Shown: piece by piece, positions 55,111 through 64,000 of the stretch | How positions within the stretch are numbered: the first letter of the stretch is position 1 | Layout of the letters: each line of letters begins with the position of its first letter | NCBI RefSeq assembly: GCF_040183065.1 | Contig: NC_091117.1 | Location: forward strand, 109,484,001 to 109,548,000 | DNA length: 64,000 nt | From: Periplaneta americana | Lineage: Eukaryota > Arthropoda > Insecta > Blattodea > Blattidae | Direction of reading: 5' to 3' | The notes under the pieces: model-generated | What the model was told of the DNA's origin: nothing | Seen by the model: only the letters and a program-made list of their open reading frames with translations | The model's database searches: none | Translations under genes and position numbers: made by a program

Positions 55111-55928
55111 AACCATAAAGCATTTACATAATAAAATCTACAATTAATTAAATATCTACATGATCCTTTTACAGAAATATTCTAAAGACCTACATCAAGA
55201 ACATAGATAGCCTAGAATCTTTTCTTCAGGAAATATCTTTTTCTTAATAAAAAATTTTAGAAAATACAATATTTAAGAAAAGAAGGAACAACTGGATAAT
55301 ATCCACACAGACCAATATCGATAGTTGACGCTACTCGCTGGCCATTAGTCACCGGGCCGTACCGAGCCATATCAAACAAAAGACAATCGAAATGGTGGTA
55401 GTCAAATTCGCGACTATATTCTTAAATAATTCACTCCATTAGTCAAGTTCAAGGTTTTATGTCGTACAATGGCGGTTTTTTGAATGCATTAAAAGAAAAT
55501 GCAGATGTAGTAAGATCTTAAACTAGGTTATCACAAGGAAATGAACAGGAAGAAAGGTGTGTTTCACGGAATATTATTAAAATGACGGAAAGTAAATTTC
55601 CGGTCAATGTTCGCCAAAGTGTAAAGTACGTAATTATAACCGCGTTGCTGTTTTATTTCTGGCCTAGAGAAAAAAACCTAGCCTTTTACGAAAAAAAAAA
55701 AAAAAAATTAGGGACCATGAAATTATTCACCACTTTCATTATAGGCCAATCATTGTTTATCAATATTATGAATCAAAAACTGTCATATTATATAATTTTA
55801 ACTACTTCATGGACGAATGAAATCAAATTTTGTTAAAATTAAAAAGTTTCGTCAAATACATGCAAATGATAACATTTATATTACATAATATGTAAATGAA
55901 CTTCATGTTAAAATCTCCTGTCACTTCC

Positions 55929-56092
55929 CTATCCCTAAACTAACCTAACCAAAGCTAAGCTAAGCTAACCTAACCTAACAAAGCTAACCTAACTTCACCT
56001 AACCAAAGCTACCCTAAGCTAACCTAACCAAAGCTAAGCTAACCTAACCAAAGCTAACCTAAGCTAACCTAACCTAACCTAACCTAACCTAC
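55929..56092. repeat. Interstitial telomere-like (CCTAA/TTAGG) repeats
   Basis: Runs of CTAACCTAACC mixed with variants AAGCTAAGC and AACCAAAGC, ending in five exact CCTAA units. (TTAGG)n is the ancestral insect telomere repeat; the degeneracy and the flanking unique sequence indicate an internal site. Confidence 0.85.
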
Positions 56093-56332
56093 TCCCATTC
56101 CTTGATCTCATATCAATTGTCACGTGCAGCTCGCGACAGGATCATATTACCTGTCTGCGCATGCGCGGACTTGATTACTAAAAACCTGAACTAACCAAAC
56201 CTAACCTTCGTATATGCAAGGTCTGTAATCGGAGTAAGAAGGGATCTCAATCATTTAATCTGCAATGTACACGCGAAAATAAATTCAAGTAAGGATCACG
56301 CTCCACTGCATGAGAGGTCCACGCATGCGCTA

Positions 56333-56619
56333 CAGCAAAACTGTTTCTGTCCCGAGCCTCTCATCTAAGCCAGTCATAATTTACTCGCAATATTTACGCA
56401 AATACACATTGTCGCTAACAGTGGTGCTATCTCTCAATAATGTTCAGAACGAAGGAGGTAGACAGAGAGAAAAAAAATAAATATAGCAAAACTATTTTGT
56501 CTCGAGACTCTCATCTAAGCCATGTAATAAGTCACGTAATCTACTTGCAATATATTTGCGCAAATACACCTTGTAGCTAACACTGGTACTATCTCTCAGT
56601 AATGTTCAGAACGAAGGAG

Positions 56620-56655
<36 letters not shown>
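56333..56655 (+). repeat. Tandem duplication (~150 bp x2) and (GA)n tract
   Basis: Copies about 56333-56480 and 56485-56630 share GAGNCTCTCATCTAAGCCA, CGCAAATACAC-TTGT, GGT-CTATCTCTCA and ATGTTCAGAACGAAGGAGG. A GA microsatellite follows to 56653. Confidence 0.9.
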
Positions 56656-56934
56656 CAAATTTCTCCCGCCAACTACGCCACACACCAACGTCATATTCTT
56701 ATGTTGGTGACATTGTGTATTTAGTTAAATTTGGTGGTAAACGTAATGGCACGGTTCAAAGCGACCGTGGTAATTCTCCAGTGTAGCGGAAAAGAAATGT
56801 TCTTGAAGGAATAAGTAAAAGATCCTAGACTGTGTTGTTCATGTAGGTCTATAAAACATTGAAGTACAAGAATCAAGCAGATATTTAATTAGTTGTATAT
56901 TTTATTATGTAAATAATTTACGGTTGTAAAAAAC

Positions 56935-57128
56935 ATGCAAATTTGATATTAGTTTCATAGGTAATTATTAGCTATTTTAATATTCTGAATAGTGTTTTAT
57001 AAAGTGTAATGTTTGTACATTAAGCATGGAAAGTTTTGTTCATTTACCTTTTATAGTAGCCGACACATAAAAAAATTAATTCCACTAAATTTTTGCAGGC
57101 CAATGGTGTACCTCCCCCCTTAATTTTC
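56935..57128 (-). repeat. Right arm of ~200 bp inverted repeat
   Basis: Inverted partner of 54915-55110. It ends directly at the coding end of the hAT first segment (AAATTAAGGGGGG on the minus strand). Confidence 0.9.
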
Positions 57129-57349
57129 TTAGCTTCATGAATACAACTGGAAGCAGAAAGTGACGAAATAATATCGTGACCTTCATGTTCTGAAAAAAAT
57201 TTGAAAAACTTCGTTATTTTCCGACTATTTATTGCATCTTTTTTCTCTCTTTCTGTTTTCAGTTTCTTCTTTTGACTGCCTGATTTATGTTTATAACTAT
57301 TTGACATAGTGAAATTAAAACAACAACAATATTTGGCAAAGATGACCAC

Positions 57350-59162
57350 TAGACAACAAGAATATTAAAATTTCAGTACTAGTGTAATAAATGATGCTAA
57401 TACAGCAATAAAAAATAAACACATTCACTTTGCACTTATAAGAGTCACTGTCACTGATCTATAATACTGTACACATTCAATCTCAGATTAGAGACAGAGA
57501 CAGAAGTCTGAAATACGCAATAATTAGTATCCTATTTTCTGAATGGAACCATTGTTGCGTCAATAATTTTTCCTGAAAAGACGAAAATGACACCTAAATG
57601 AAGTTTTGAGATGCATAAGCTATTTGTATAATTTTGTAAATTATTTGTATAATGTTAAATTAACCTTATTCACTAAATTTTCCCTTACAATAAATATTTG
57701 AAAATTTTAAATTTTAAAACGACATAAGGAGAAGGATGATTACACTGAGAGTTATAATGGAGACGAAAACTATAATGTGATCCTCGAGGAAACCATTTTT
57801 GCATGGTACCATTGATATCCATTGTTGCCTGTTGAAGCTGAGTTAGTTTATAACACTGCACACTCTACTCAAATATTGTACTGCGGAATAACTGTATGCA
57901 AATAGTTCATGCAAAAAAGTGTATATTTGATCATAAGATATTTTTTTTTTCTGGGGAGGGGGGCTATGGCCAGGTCCCGGTACCAAAGACCCAACTAACT
58001 CCCCTTCCCGTATGTGGGGACTCTCTTTATATGGTATTATGTGTTTTGTATGTATCATTTTTATATTAATATGTGTATTTTATGGAGAGTGGTTGGATTT
58101 TAATCGTAGGTGAGAGGGACGCAGCATGTATGATCAAAAGATCTGTGCACTGGATTTAAGAGCAAATTCTGTTAGAGTAATACATTTGTATGTAATAATT
58201 GCTGAATAAATCAACATCTATCCATCTATCTCTCTATATTTTACTCCCCTGTATCTCTAACTTTCCGACTGTCATTTAATGAATGTTTTTATGTTAAACA
58301 AGAAATAAAGAAATTGTTTTGCTTTACTTAATAAAATAAGGTTGATTTAAAGAAGATGCCATAAAACTGTCACATTAGAGGCACACTTATCTTGATGAAT
58401 TCCAGTGGCAAAGCTACTTGGAAGCAATTGAGGCAATGCCTACAAAAAAAATTCTCACGATTAAAAATTATAAATAATACTGCAATAAATTTGCTGCTGT
58501 AATTGTGATTGAGAAAATTAGCTGTCTGTACTGGGTTCTTTGCTCAATGATGCTACATGGTGGCACATGTCAATGACAAATGTGATCGAGGATCTGTGGG
58601 AGAGGCAAATGTCCCCTTGCCTCTTAGTGGCTTTACAGGGGTAACTGGAGGGGAGGAAGGAAAATAGCATGAGGTTCTTTGGTGGCAACCCCCTCCACAG
58701 TGTTCTCTGTCATGTTGTACTGTCTGTCACTGACAGAATAATATAAATGAGCACAGACAGAGAAGCAATTCATTTAAAAAGGCGACAGAGGATTTTTAAA
58801 GCCCATTGATTGTATGGTTACGTCTTTATTTCCTTTGTTTGACATGGATGTATCTTATGCTTCATTTGTTTTTGACGATATGTTTCGTTTTTGATAGGGA
58901 CTATTCCTACCTATACTTTTGTTTGTTCAATACATGACATTACTGTTGCTTAGTCTGATTCTCTGTTATCATATCACTGATTTGAACTTAGGGATATGAT
59001 ATTCTGCTCTTTAATCCCTCTATCGTTTTTTATTCTTGCATGTAAGATTACATAAAACTTGGCATATGACAGCATGCCTGCATTTTGGCATGTGCAGCAT
59101 CTAATGAAAACTTTTTTAACTTTCTGCTGCATATAAAATGTAACATTTTTCCTGATTGTAAC
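57350..59162. other. Unassigned sequence
   Basis: An AATAAA with a following (ATCT)-like tail near 58207-58240 could be a retroposon 3' end. No coding region recognised. Confidence 0.45.
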
Positions 59163-59164
59163 TA

Positions 59165-59470
59165 TCGTATTTACCTGCATAATGGACGCACCCCAAATTT
59201 TTGCGTTAAAATTGCAGTGATGCTGAACCGACAGTGAATGAGGTAAGCTAGTATTAATAATAACAAAGTGTCTTGTCTTATTGTCGCTGTATTCATTTTT
59301 ACAAGCTATCATCTGTTTATATACCTGTTGCTAACTATCGATCAGCATTTGAGCTAGCGTGTTTTTTTTTTCCACTAAATTTTTTTCCTTGTATAAAGAA
59401 TGCACCCTAATTTTTTTGTTATGAAAATCGAAAGAAAAAAAAAGTGCGTCTATTACGTGGGTAAATACAG
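59165..59470. mobile_element. MITE with GTATTTACC ends, TA target
   Basis: TCGTATTTACCTGCATAATG and GACGCACCCC at the left; AAGTGCGTCTATTACGTGGG and TAAATACAG at the right, inverted. TA at 59163-59164 and 59471-59472. About 306 bp, no coding frame; Tc1/mariner/pogo-type by target site. Confidence 0.75.
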
Positions 59471-59472
59471 TA

Positions 59473-60164
59473 CAATAAAGACGTGGTCATTTCACAAAAT
59501 TGAGAAATTAATGTTATTCCTTATCTCTAGTTGAAAGCACTGATATCAAACGTACAGCACAACTGGTTTCGTTTATGAAGGATTAATACAAATTTTAATA
59601 TATTCATTAATTAATAGTTTTCTGCCTAAGGGCAATTTCTTCATTAAAAACCCGGCATTTTTCAATCTTCCCTCTTTTCCGCCTTCCTTTTAATATAAAT
59701 ACATATGAAGCAGTAAGTTCCAAAATTTGGTAAGTGCAACAATTAAAAAAATTGAGATACCAGTATATATTTCAGTCAATTCAGGTGTTACCCCTGTATC
59801 ATATTTCTTCAAGTGTTTATGCCAAATCTGATTGTTTAGGAGTTTTTTTTATTTAAAATATGGATTTTGTCCCATAACTTTATAAGACATTCAGTCATTT
59901 TGTCTTAAAATTTCATATATGAAAAATGGTCATTTTGAATCAAAACTTCATACATTCTTATTTATCTAGATGATCCAAATGCTCGGTCTATTCTAAAACT
60001 TCGTACATTCATACTCCATACCACTGCCAACACAGAAACTGTACAATATCAGCATGGGATTTTAAAGGAAACAACACCTTATTTGGTATTTTGTTCTGTA
60101 ATTTTAAGATAAATTTATATTTTTTCTTGACGTCTGAATTGATAACACTGCTTCCTAGCGGTAA
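59473..60164. other. Unassigned sequence
   Basis: Nothing recognised. Confidence 0.5.
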
Positions 60165-60338
60165 AACTCCAAGACGTTGATTCACTATGTACTGAAAGAA
60201 CACTTCTGTGATGAATGGCGTGAAAATGTAACTCTCAGGTACTACAAGTATATTATTGTTGGTGAAATTGACATTATTGAAGAAAATGTTGTGGAAAGTG
60301 ATCTTGATGAATATGGACTTGAGGGTGTGATATGGTAA
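60165..60338 (+). other. Possible coding exon, unknown family
   Basis: Open between stops for 57 codons without an ATG near its start: HYVLKEHFCDEWRENVTLRY, then IIVGEIDIIEENVVESDLDE. Protein-like composition with an acidic end. A GTAAGA donor-like site overlaps the stop. No family recognised, and chance remains likely. Confidence 0.2.
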
Positions 60339-60746
60339 GAGAACTTTTAACTACACACATTTTCTTTAACACTGATATAAAATATTAAAGAAGGTTAGCT
60401 CTTCATTATTACTAATTGTAATAAACATAAATGTAAGAGTAAAAACATTATTTCAGGTTTTGATTAAATAATAAAACTATCATTTTGTTTCAGTCATTAA
60501 TTATGACTGACTCAATTTTCTGTTATTTTTTGTGTTGCAACAAAATTTCATATTTGCAAACAATTTCTTATCAAAACTTGACACATTCTGTCTTTTGCAA
60601 TCAAAAATTGATGCATGCATATTTCACTTTGTTATTATGTTAAAATGAGGAAATCATGAAATTCTTTTTCTGAACTTCCTCTTATTAACAAAGTTTTTCA
60701 TTTTGGTGGTAAACAAATTTAAGATTTTTTTTTTCTTTCCCGAAAA

Positions 60747-60881
60747 ATGATGTCAAGTGTACTTACGAAGTTTTGGAACTCACAATCTCATGTAAATCTT
60801 GTGTCTTTAGAAAATTACTACTTAGGTAAAGACATGTTTAAGGCTATGTTGGATGAGGTAATTAAATCCAACCTAAAGTGA
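60747..60881 (+). CDS. Possible small ORF, 44 codons, unknown
   Basis: Starts at the first of two adjacent ATGs (60747) and runs MMSSVLTKFWNSQSHVNLVS, LENYYLGKDMFKAMLDEVIK, SNLK, stop at 60879-60881. The ending looks like an amphipathic helix. It follows a T-rich tract. Without conservation data it may be chance; it could also be an exon. Confidence 0.2.
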   Translation: MMSSVLTKFWNSQSHVNLVSLENYYLGKDMFKAMLDEVIKSNLK

Positions 60882-61020
60882 GACAAATAATTAGTGTTGC
60901 CAATGACACCTCCATCAATGGGGAAAGATAAACAGTAATTCCTAGAAAGAAGAGATATTTATATTTTGGAGGATCTTTCATAAATAACATATGTGTCAAG
61001 GGCGAGTTACAATTTTCCAG

Positions 61021-61094
61021 GTGACTGCTTATCATTAAGCGAAGAGCAGCTGTTGGAAATGCTGGAAACTAAAGTGAAGCTAGTGAGAGAATAG
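61021..61094 (+). other. Possible terminal exon, unknown family
   Basis: After an acceptor-like AATTTTCCAG (ends 61020) the phase-shifted frame reads GDCLSLSEEQLLEMLETKVK then LVRE and a stop at 61092-61094. AATAAA follows at about 61100. Helical, charged. It does not join in phase with the piece at 60165-60338. Confidence 0.25.
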
Positions 61095-62282
61095 ATTTGG
61101 AATAAACAGTCATTTTGTGGTATTTCCTGTTTCAGAATTTCAAATAAACTGCTGTTATGTTTCATATAAAATTCTGATAATTCGTATGCAGATAAAAGTA
61201 ATGAATATCAGCAAAGTTGTTCAGTACCCAGATAAATAAACAGACAAAGAACAATTAAAGACAATAGCACAAGTTCTCTTCATTATCAAACTTCTTTTTA
61301 TAATTCATGTAACAATAAAGTTAACAATTTAAAACTGAGGTACAGAATTGTAAATATAGATACGTAAATTACTACATATAAATCACACGTTTATATACTG
61401 GAAATAAAGAAATTTGGATTCTAGTTTGCTGCAAGTTACGTCATATGTGAGACATCGTGGCTAATGAGAAAGACAGGCTGCGGCACGATTCGGAGTCACG
61501 TAGTTATCATAGTCTAGTCATGGCCATCTTGACAATCGCCTAATATAAATACATGTTCAAAGTTCTAAAAAAACAAAGGAATAGCTGTATTAAACCCATG
61601 TTAAATGTGCATTTATATATAAATTTGTTCAATGTTGGCCATGTTATGACTGAGAATGTGACGTTGCGCTGTAGCCTGTCGTGAGACATACATGTTTCGC
61701 TCCATAGATAATATAAATTAAGACAAGTCCATGCACGCTTATCAGCAAGATAAACTATAAAAGCAGCAGTAATTTTAATCTTAAATGATTGGTCTTCACA
61801 ACACTACCACATTAGTTGACTGTAAATTTGTATCACAACTTTGGGGTAATTATAATCATATGAGTACTCTGATTATTTCCGTTAAAAATTTCATGCCAGC
61901 CATTTATGTAGGTTCAATGGTATATCACTACTTTAGAATAAAATAGTGAAAGTATTTATTTTTGTTTCTTTGCAGATTCAATCTCTGAAACACCTTCATA
62001 TACCATCACTGTAATGCAACACTGAACATTTATCCCACCTGCATTATCTACAAGTTACTAAAAATACAAAATATGGATCATAATGACTACCCATCTGTAT
62101 GATATTTGTATGTTATTATTTTGTCCTACTTTACAAGGGGATTAGATGAAAAATTACTTTATCGTGATACCTTGTAAAGTTGTAACATAAGTAGGTACAC
62201 AGTTTTCAGAAATGCAAATAATACTTTTGATTGATACTGTACACGTGTTATAAAAATCGCCAATTTTCTGAAGTAAAAAATA
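61095..62282. other. Unassigned sequence
   Basis: No gene or repeat recognised. Confidence 0.5.
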
Positions 62283-62583
62283 AAACTTAAAAACTTCGTT
62301 GAAACGTTAAAAGTGTTATAATTTTAAAGAGGTTATGTACCGTACCTTAAGACAGATGGGTCCTGTTTCGACACCTGTGTGGTATCATCTTTAGTGTCTT
62401 TTGAACTCCTGCTGCTCCAGCTGATCTTGATTTCCTACGTTTGCTTTCGTCAGTTGTAGGGGTGGGGGTATGTTGCTCTTATGGTGAGGGGTGGTTGTCA
62501 GGAATGGGACCCGTCTGTCATAAGGTACATAACCTCTTTAAAATTATAAAACTTTTAATGTTTCAACTAAGAAAGTTTTAAGT
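62283..62583. repeat. Foldback with ~70 bp arms
   Basis: TTATAATTTTAAAGAGGTTA and TGTACC with ACAGATGGGTCC at the left pair with GGGACCCGTCTGTC, GGTACATAACCTC and TTTAAAATTATAA at the right. Outer parts pair as GTTGAAACGTTAAAAG / CTTTTAATGTTTCAAC. The loop is about 145 bp. Confidence 0.9.
62358..62398 (-). ncRNA. Degenerate hammerhead-like motif
   Basis: Minus strand: CTAAAGA (CUGANGA with G5 to A), an unpaired U, stem GATACC/GGTGTC and GAAAC. Same plan as the PLE motif at 35356, so this foldback may be a PLE terminal fragment. The core change should inactivate it. Confidence 0.4.
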
Positions 62584-62641
62584 TTTAAACAAGTGTTAAC
62601 GTGAACAAGAAACAATAAAAAATAGACAGTAAAGTATAACT

Positions 62642-62899
62642 GAAAAGTACAGGGGAAAAACAATCAAAGTCACAATTCTCATAAGGGTGATGTCATCACC
62701 TAATTCAATATATTACTGCAAACTTTTGGTGTTTTTCTTATCAAAACTGGTAAAGGAGAATCATTACCACAGATGCAGCCATCCTTTCCTACATTTCCAT
62801 TAGAAACAGCAGTAAACTTTGTAGTAATATATTGAATTAGAAGATGGCTTCACCCTAAAAAGAATCGTGACTTTCATTGTTTTTCCCTATACTCTTCAA
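62642..62899. repeat. Foldback with ~85 bp arms
   Basis: GGGGAAAAACAATCAAAGTC and CTAATTCAATATATTACT pair with AGTAATATATTGAATTAG and GACTTTCATTGTTTTTCCC. The loop is about 86 bp. Lies 58 bp from the previous foldback. Confidence 0.9.
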
Positions 62900-63698
62900 T
62901 TCATCTATTATTGCAGTAATTCTTAAAAAATATAAAAAAAACAGAACCTTAAGACACTTAAGATTTCATTGCGCATTCCTGAAATCTTAGAAAATGGGAA
63001 AACAAATAATGTTATTTTGATCCTCCTGTTTTTAAATACACTTTAGTCAACATATTAAAATTCTGCAAAATTCAGGATAATATAGAGAGGTAGCAATATT
63101 GTATGACAATAATTATTAAATGGCAACTCTTAATAAGTACATTCATTAACAGAAACCTCTAATATAAGCTGCAAATGATCATAAATATTATATGTAAAAT
63201 ACTCATTACTATTCATGGTAAGTTATATCAAGTTAACAGACCATCTTTATGTTTGTATAGCTAACAGCTCCTATTTGTGTACACACTGGAACATTAATTG
63301 ATTAAATTATTCATCTGGCACATTCAATGCTGCTTCACTGTTGACACATACTGCTCAGACACTTAAGTGACGTAACTGCTCTTTTCGATATTTCACATAT
63401 TAGTTATTCATTCTGCAACAAAACAAAACAGTGCATATTAACATTACTCTACTTTCACGTTAAAATTAATAAACATTCCATGGTTAATGAAATTAAGGAA
63501 AGATATTTTAAATTTTACATATCATCTTATTCTATATCAATGACTAAGAAGTGATACCTCTCATCTACAAAAATGATCATTTTCTTAACTACATTATTAT
63601 TTAAATTAACTACATTGTTTTTATGTACCGGTATACAAAATTGGACAGTTAACTAATATTTTGTCTTTGAGTAGAAGATCTTGCAAAGCAGAAATATA
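62900..63698. other. Unassigned AT-rich sequence
   Basis: Nothing recognised. Confidence 0.5.
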
Positions 63699-63705
63699 AT
63701 ATACA

Positions 63706-63746
<41 letters not shown>
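63699..63746. repeat. (TA)n microsatellite
   Basis: About 22 TA units directly before the element end at 63747. Confidence 0.97.
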
Positions 63747-63749
<3 letters not shown>

Positions 63750-64000
63750 GGTGATTTCGTTCTAAGTGTACAAACTGCAGGAGATGAGGATAAGGAACAA
63801 AAATTGTATAATGAACATACATCCGGAAATGCATAGGTTCTGTGCTGTAAGCATTTATTTATTCTTTCCTTCAACAATACTACAGTGCAATGCACGACGC
63901 AGAGTCATGAGGCCACAGTTAGAAGAGATGTTCGAAATGACTCCCACGGGCCTCAAGGGATGCGTGTACGCGCCGTAACAGAGACTGCCACACACGTTCA
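63747..64000 (-). mobile_element. Transposon end entering from the right, with coding tail
   Basis: Begins CAGGGTGATTTCGTTCTAAG after TA. On the minus strand, from the window edge, it reads ERVWQSLLRRVHASLEARGS then HFEHLL, a C-terminal ending common to insect transposase-like proteins that close with G-x-HFEHLL. Truncated by the window; superfamily not certain. Confidence 0.45.

Larger units (their letters stand above)
52675..57307 (-). pseudogene. hAT (ZMYM1/DUF4371-like) transposase gene, broken
   Basis: Minus strand. The first segment, 57307 to about 57116, reads MSNSYKHKSGSQKKKLKTER with KITKFFKFFSEHEG, a typical start. After a ~2 kb interruption with inverted repeats the body resumes at about 54930: FCG-PQEISEKVLQQIVQEN-like and DPNDK-like pieces, ADATPDVS-like sequence into SQIFFRYLLQNKETRQ and KERFIEFLNCNEKT (near 54045-53839), FPYSAHSLNLTYVNTVK (catalytic-block position), SLFSPVFNYISLSTTD and VEKYPDD. 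The C-terminal dimerisation region KVYIALCIFFTLPVT ... CSEAERDFSKLGNQLK ... QERLNSLSHLPIEH ends at a stop at 52675-52677. Many frame breaks; inactive. Confidence 0.8.

Noticed and set aside
55929-56092. A true telomere
   Set aside because: Short, degenerate and flanked by transposon sequence on both sides.

Overview
The window is eukaryotic, from an arthropod and most probably an insect. It is AT-rich and full of simple repeats. It carries the mix of transposons usual in large insect genomes: piggyBac, hAT, Tc1, Merlin, pogo-type MITEs, Jockey-, I- and RTE-like LINEs, a Penelope-like element (PLE) and tRNA-derived SINEs. It also has an interstitial block of CCTAA/TTAGG-type repeats, the insect telomere motif. 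No intact host gene was recognised. The long reading frames all belong to mobile elements, and the only long frame that looks undamaged is ORF1 of a Jockey-type LINE. I cannot name the species; a cockroach-like or other large polyneopteran genome would fit, but that is a guess.

Layout, left to right. 0-5 kb: a diverged tandem duplication, a complete tRNA-derived SINE with 14 bp target site duplications (TSDs), a broken THAP-type zinc-finger exon, and a 5'-truncated LINE with 13 bp TSDs. 6-10.6 kb: an I-like LINE tail carrying RNase H, then a hAT (ZMYM1/DUF4371-like) coding remnant split by a core-deleted piggyBac, which itself holds a 139 bp hAT MITE. 11.4-15.1 kb: a SINE split by a Merlin element, which holds an inverted pair of tRNA-cored repeats. 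15.8-25 kb: a dense nest made of a 4.1 kb element with 7 bp TSDs holding a piggyBac, two head-to-head 1.5 kb elements that form a 3 kb palindrome, and a 2 kb element. Its insertion order can be read from the TSDs. 25.1-35.5 kb: a two-unit tandem array of tRNA-cored repeats abuts a PLE GIY-YIG endonuclease. A head-to-head pair of Jockey LINEs (one 3' part, one near full length) separates that endonuclease from its downstream hammerhead-like ribozyme. 35.9-45.3 kb: a hAT with a hAT-like insertion, a second copy of the 7 bp TSD family, a second THAP-like exon, and a hAT-like element holding a Tc1 element. 45-54 kb: simple repeats, SINEs, a pogo-type MITE with internal tandem repeats and a short hAT derivative. 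52.7-57.3 kb: a broken hAT transposase gene whose first exon is separated from the rest by a ~2 kb block with inverted repeats. 57-64 kb: mostly unassigned sequence with a MITE, weak coding hints near 60-61 kb, two foldback structures and a transposon end.

Functionally these are layered parasites rather than cooperating genes. The most distinctive signal is a repeat family with a tRNA-like cloverleaf in the middle of short inverted repeats. It is present once as a 286 bp tandem array touching a PLE endonuclease and once as an inverted dimer with a 12 bp TSD.
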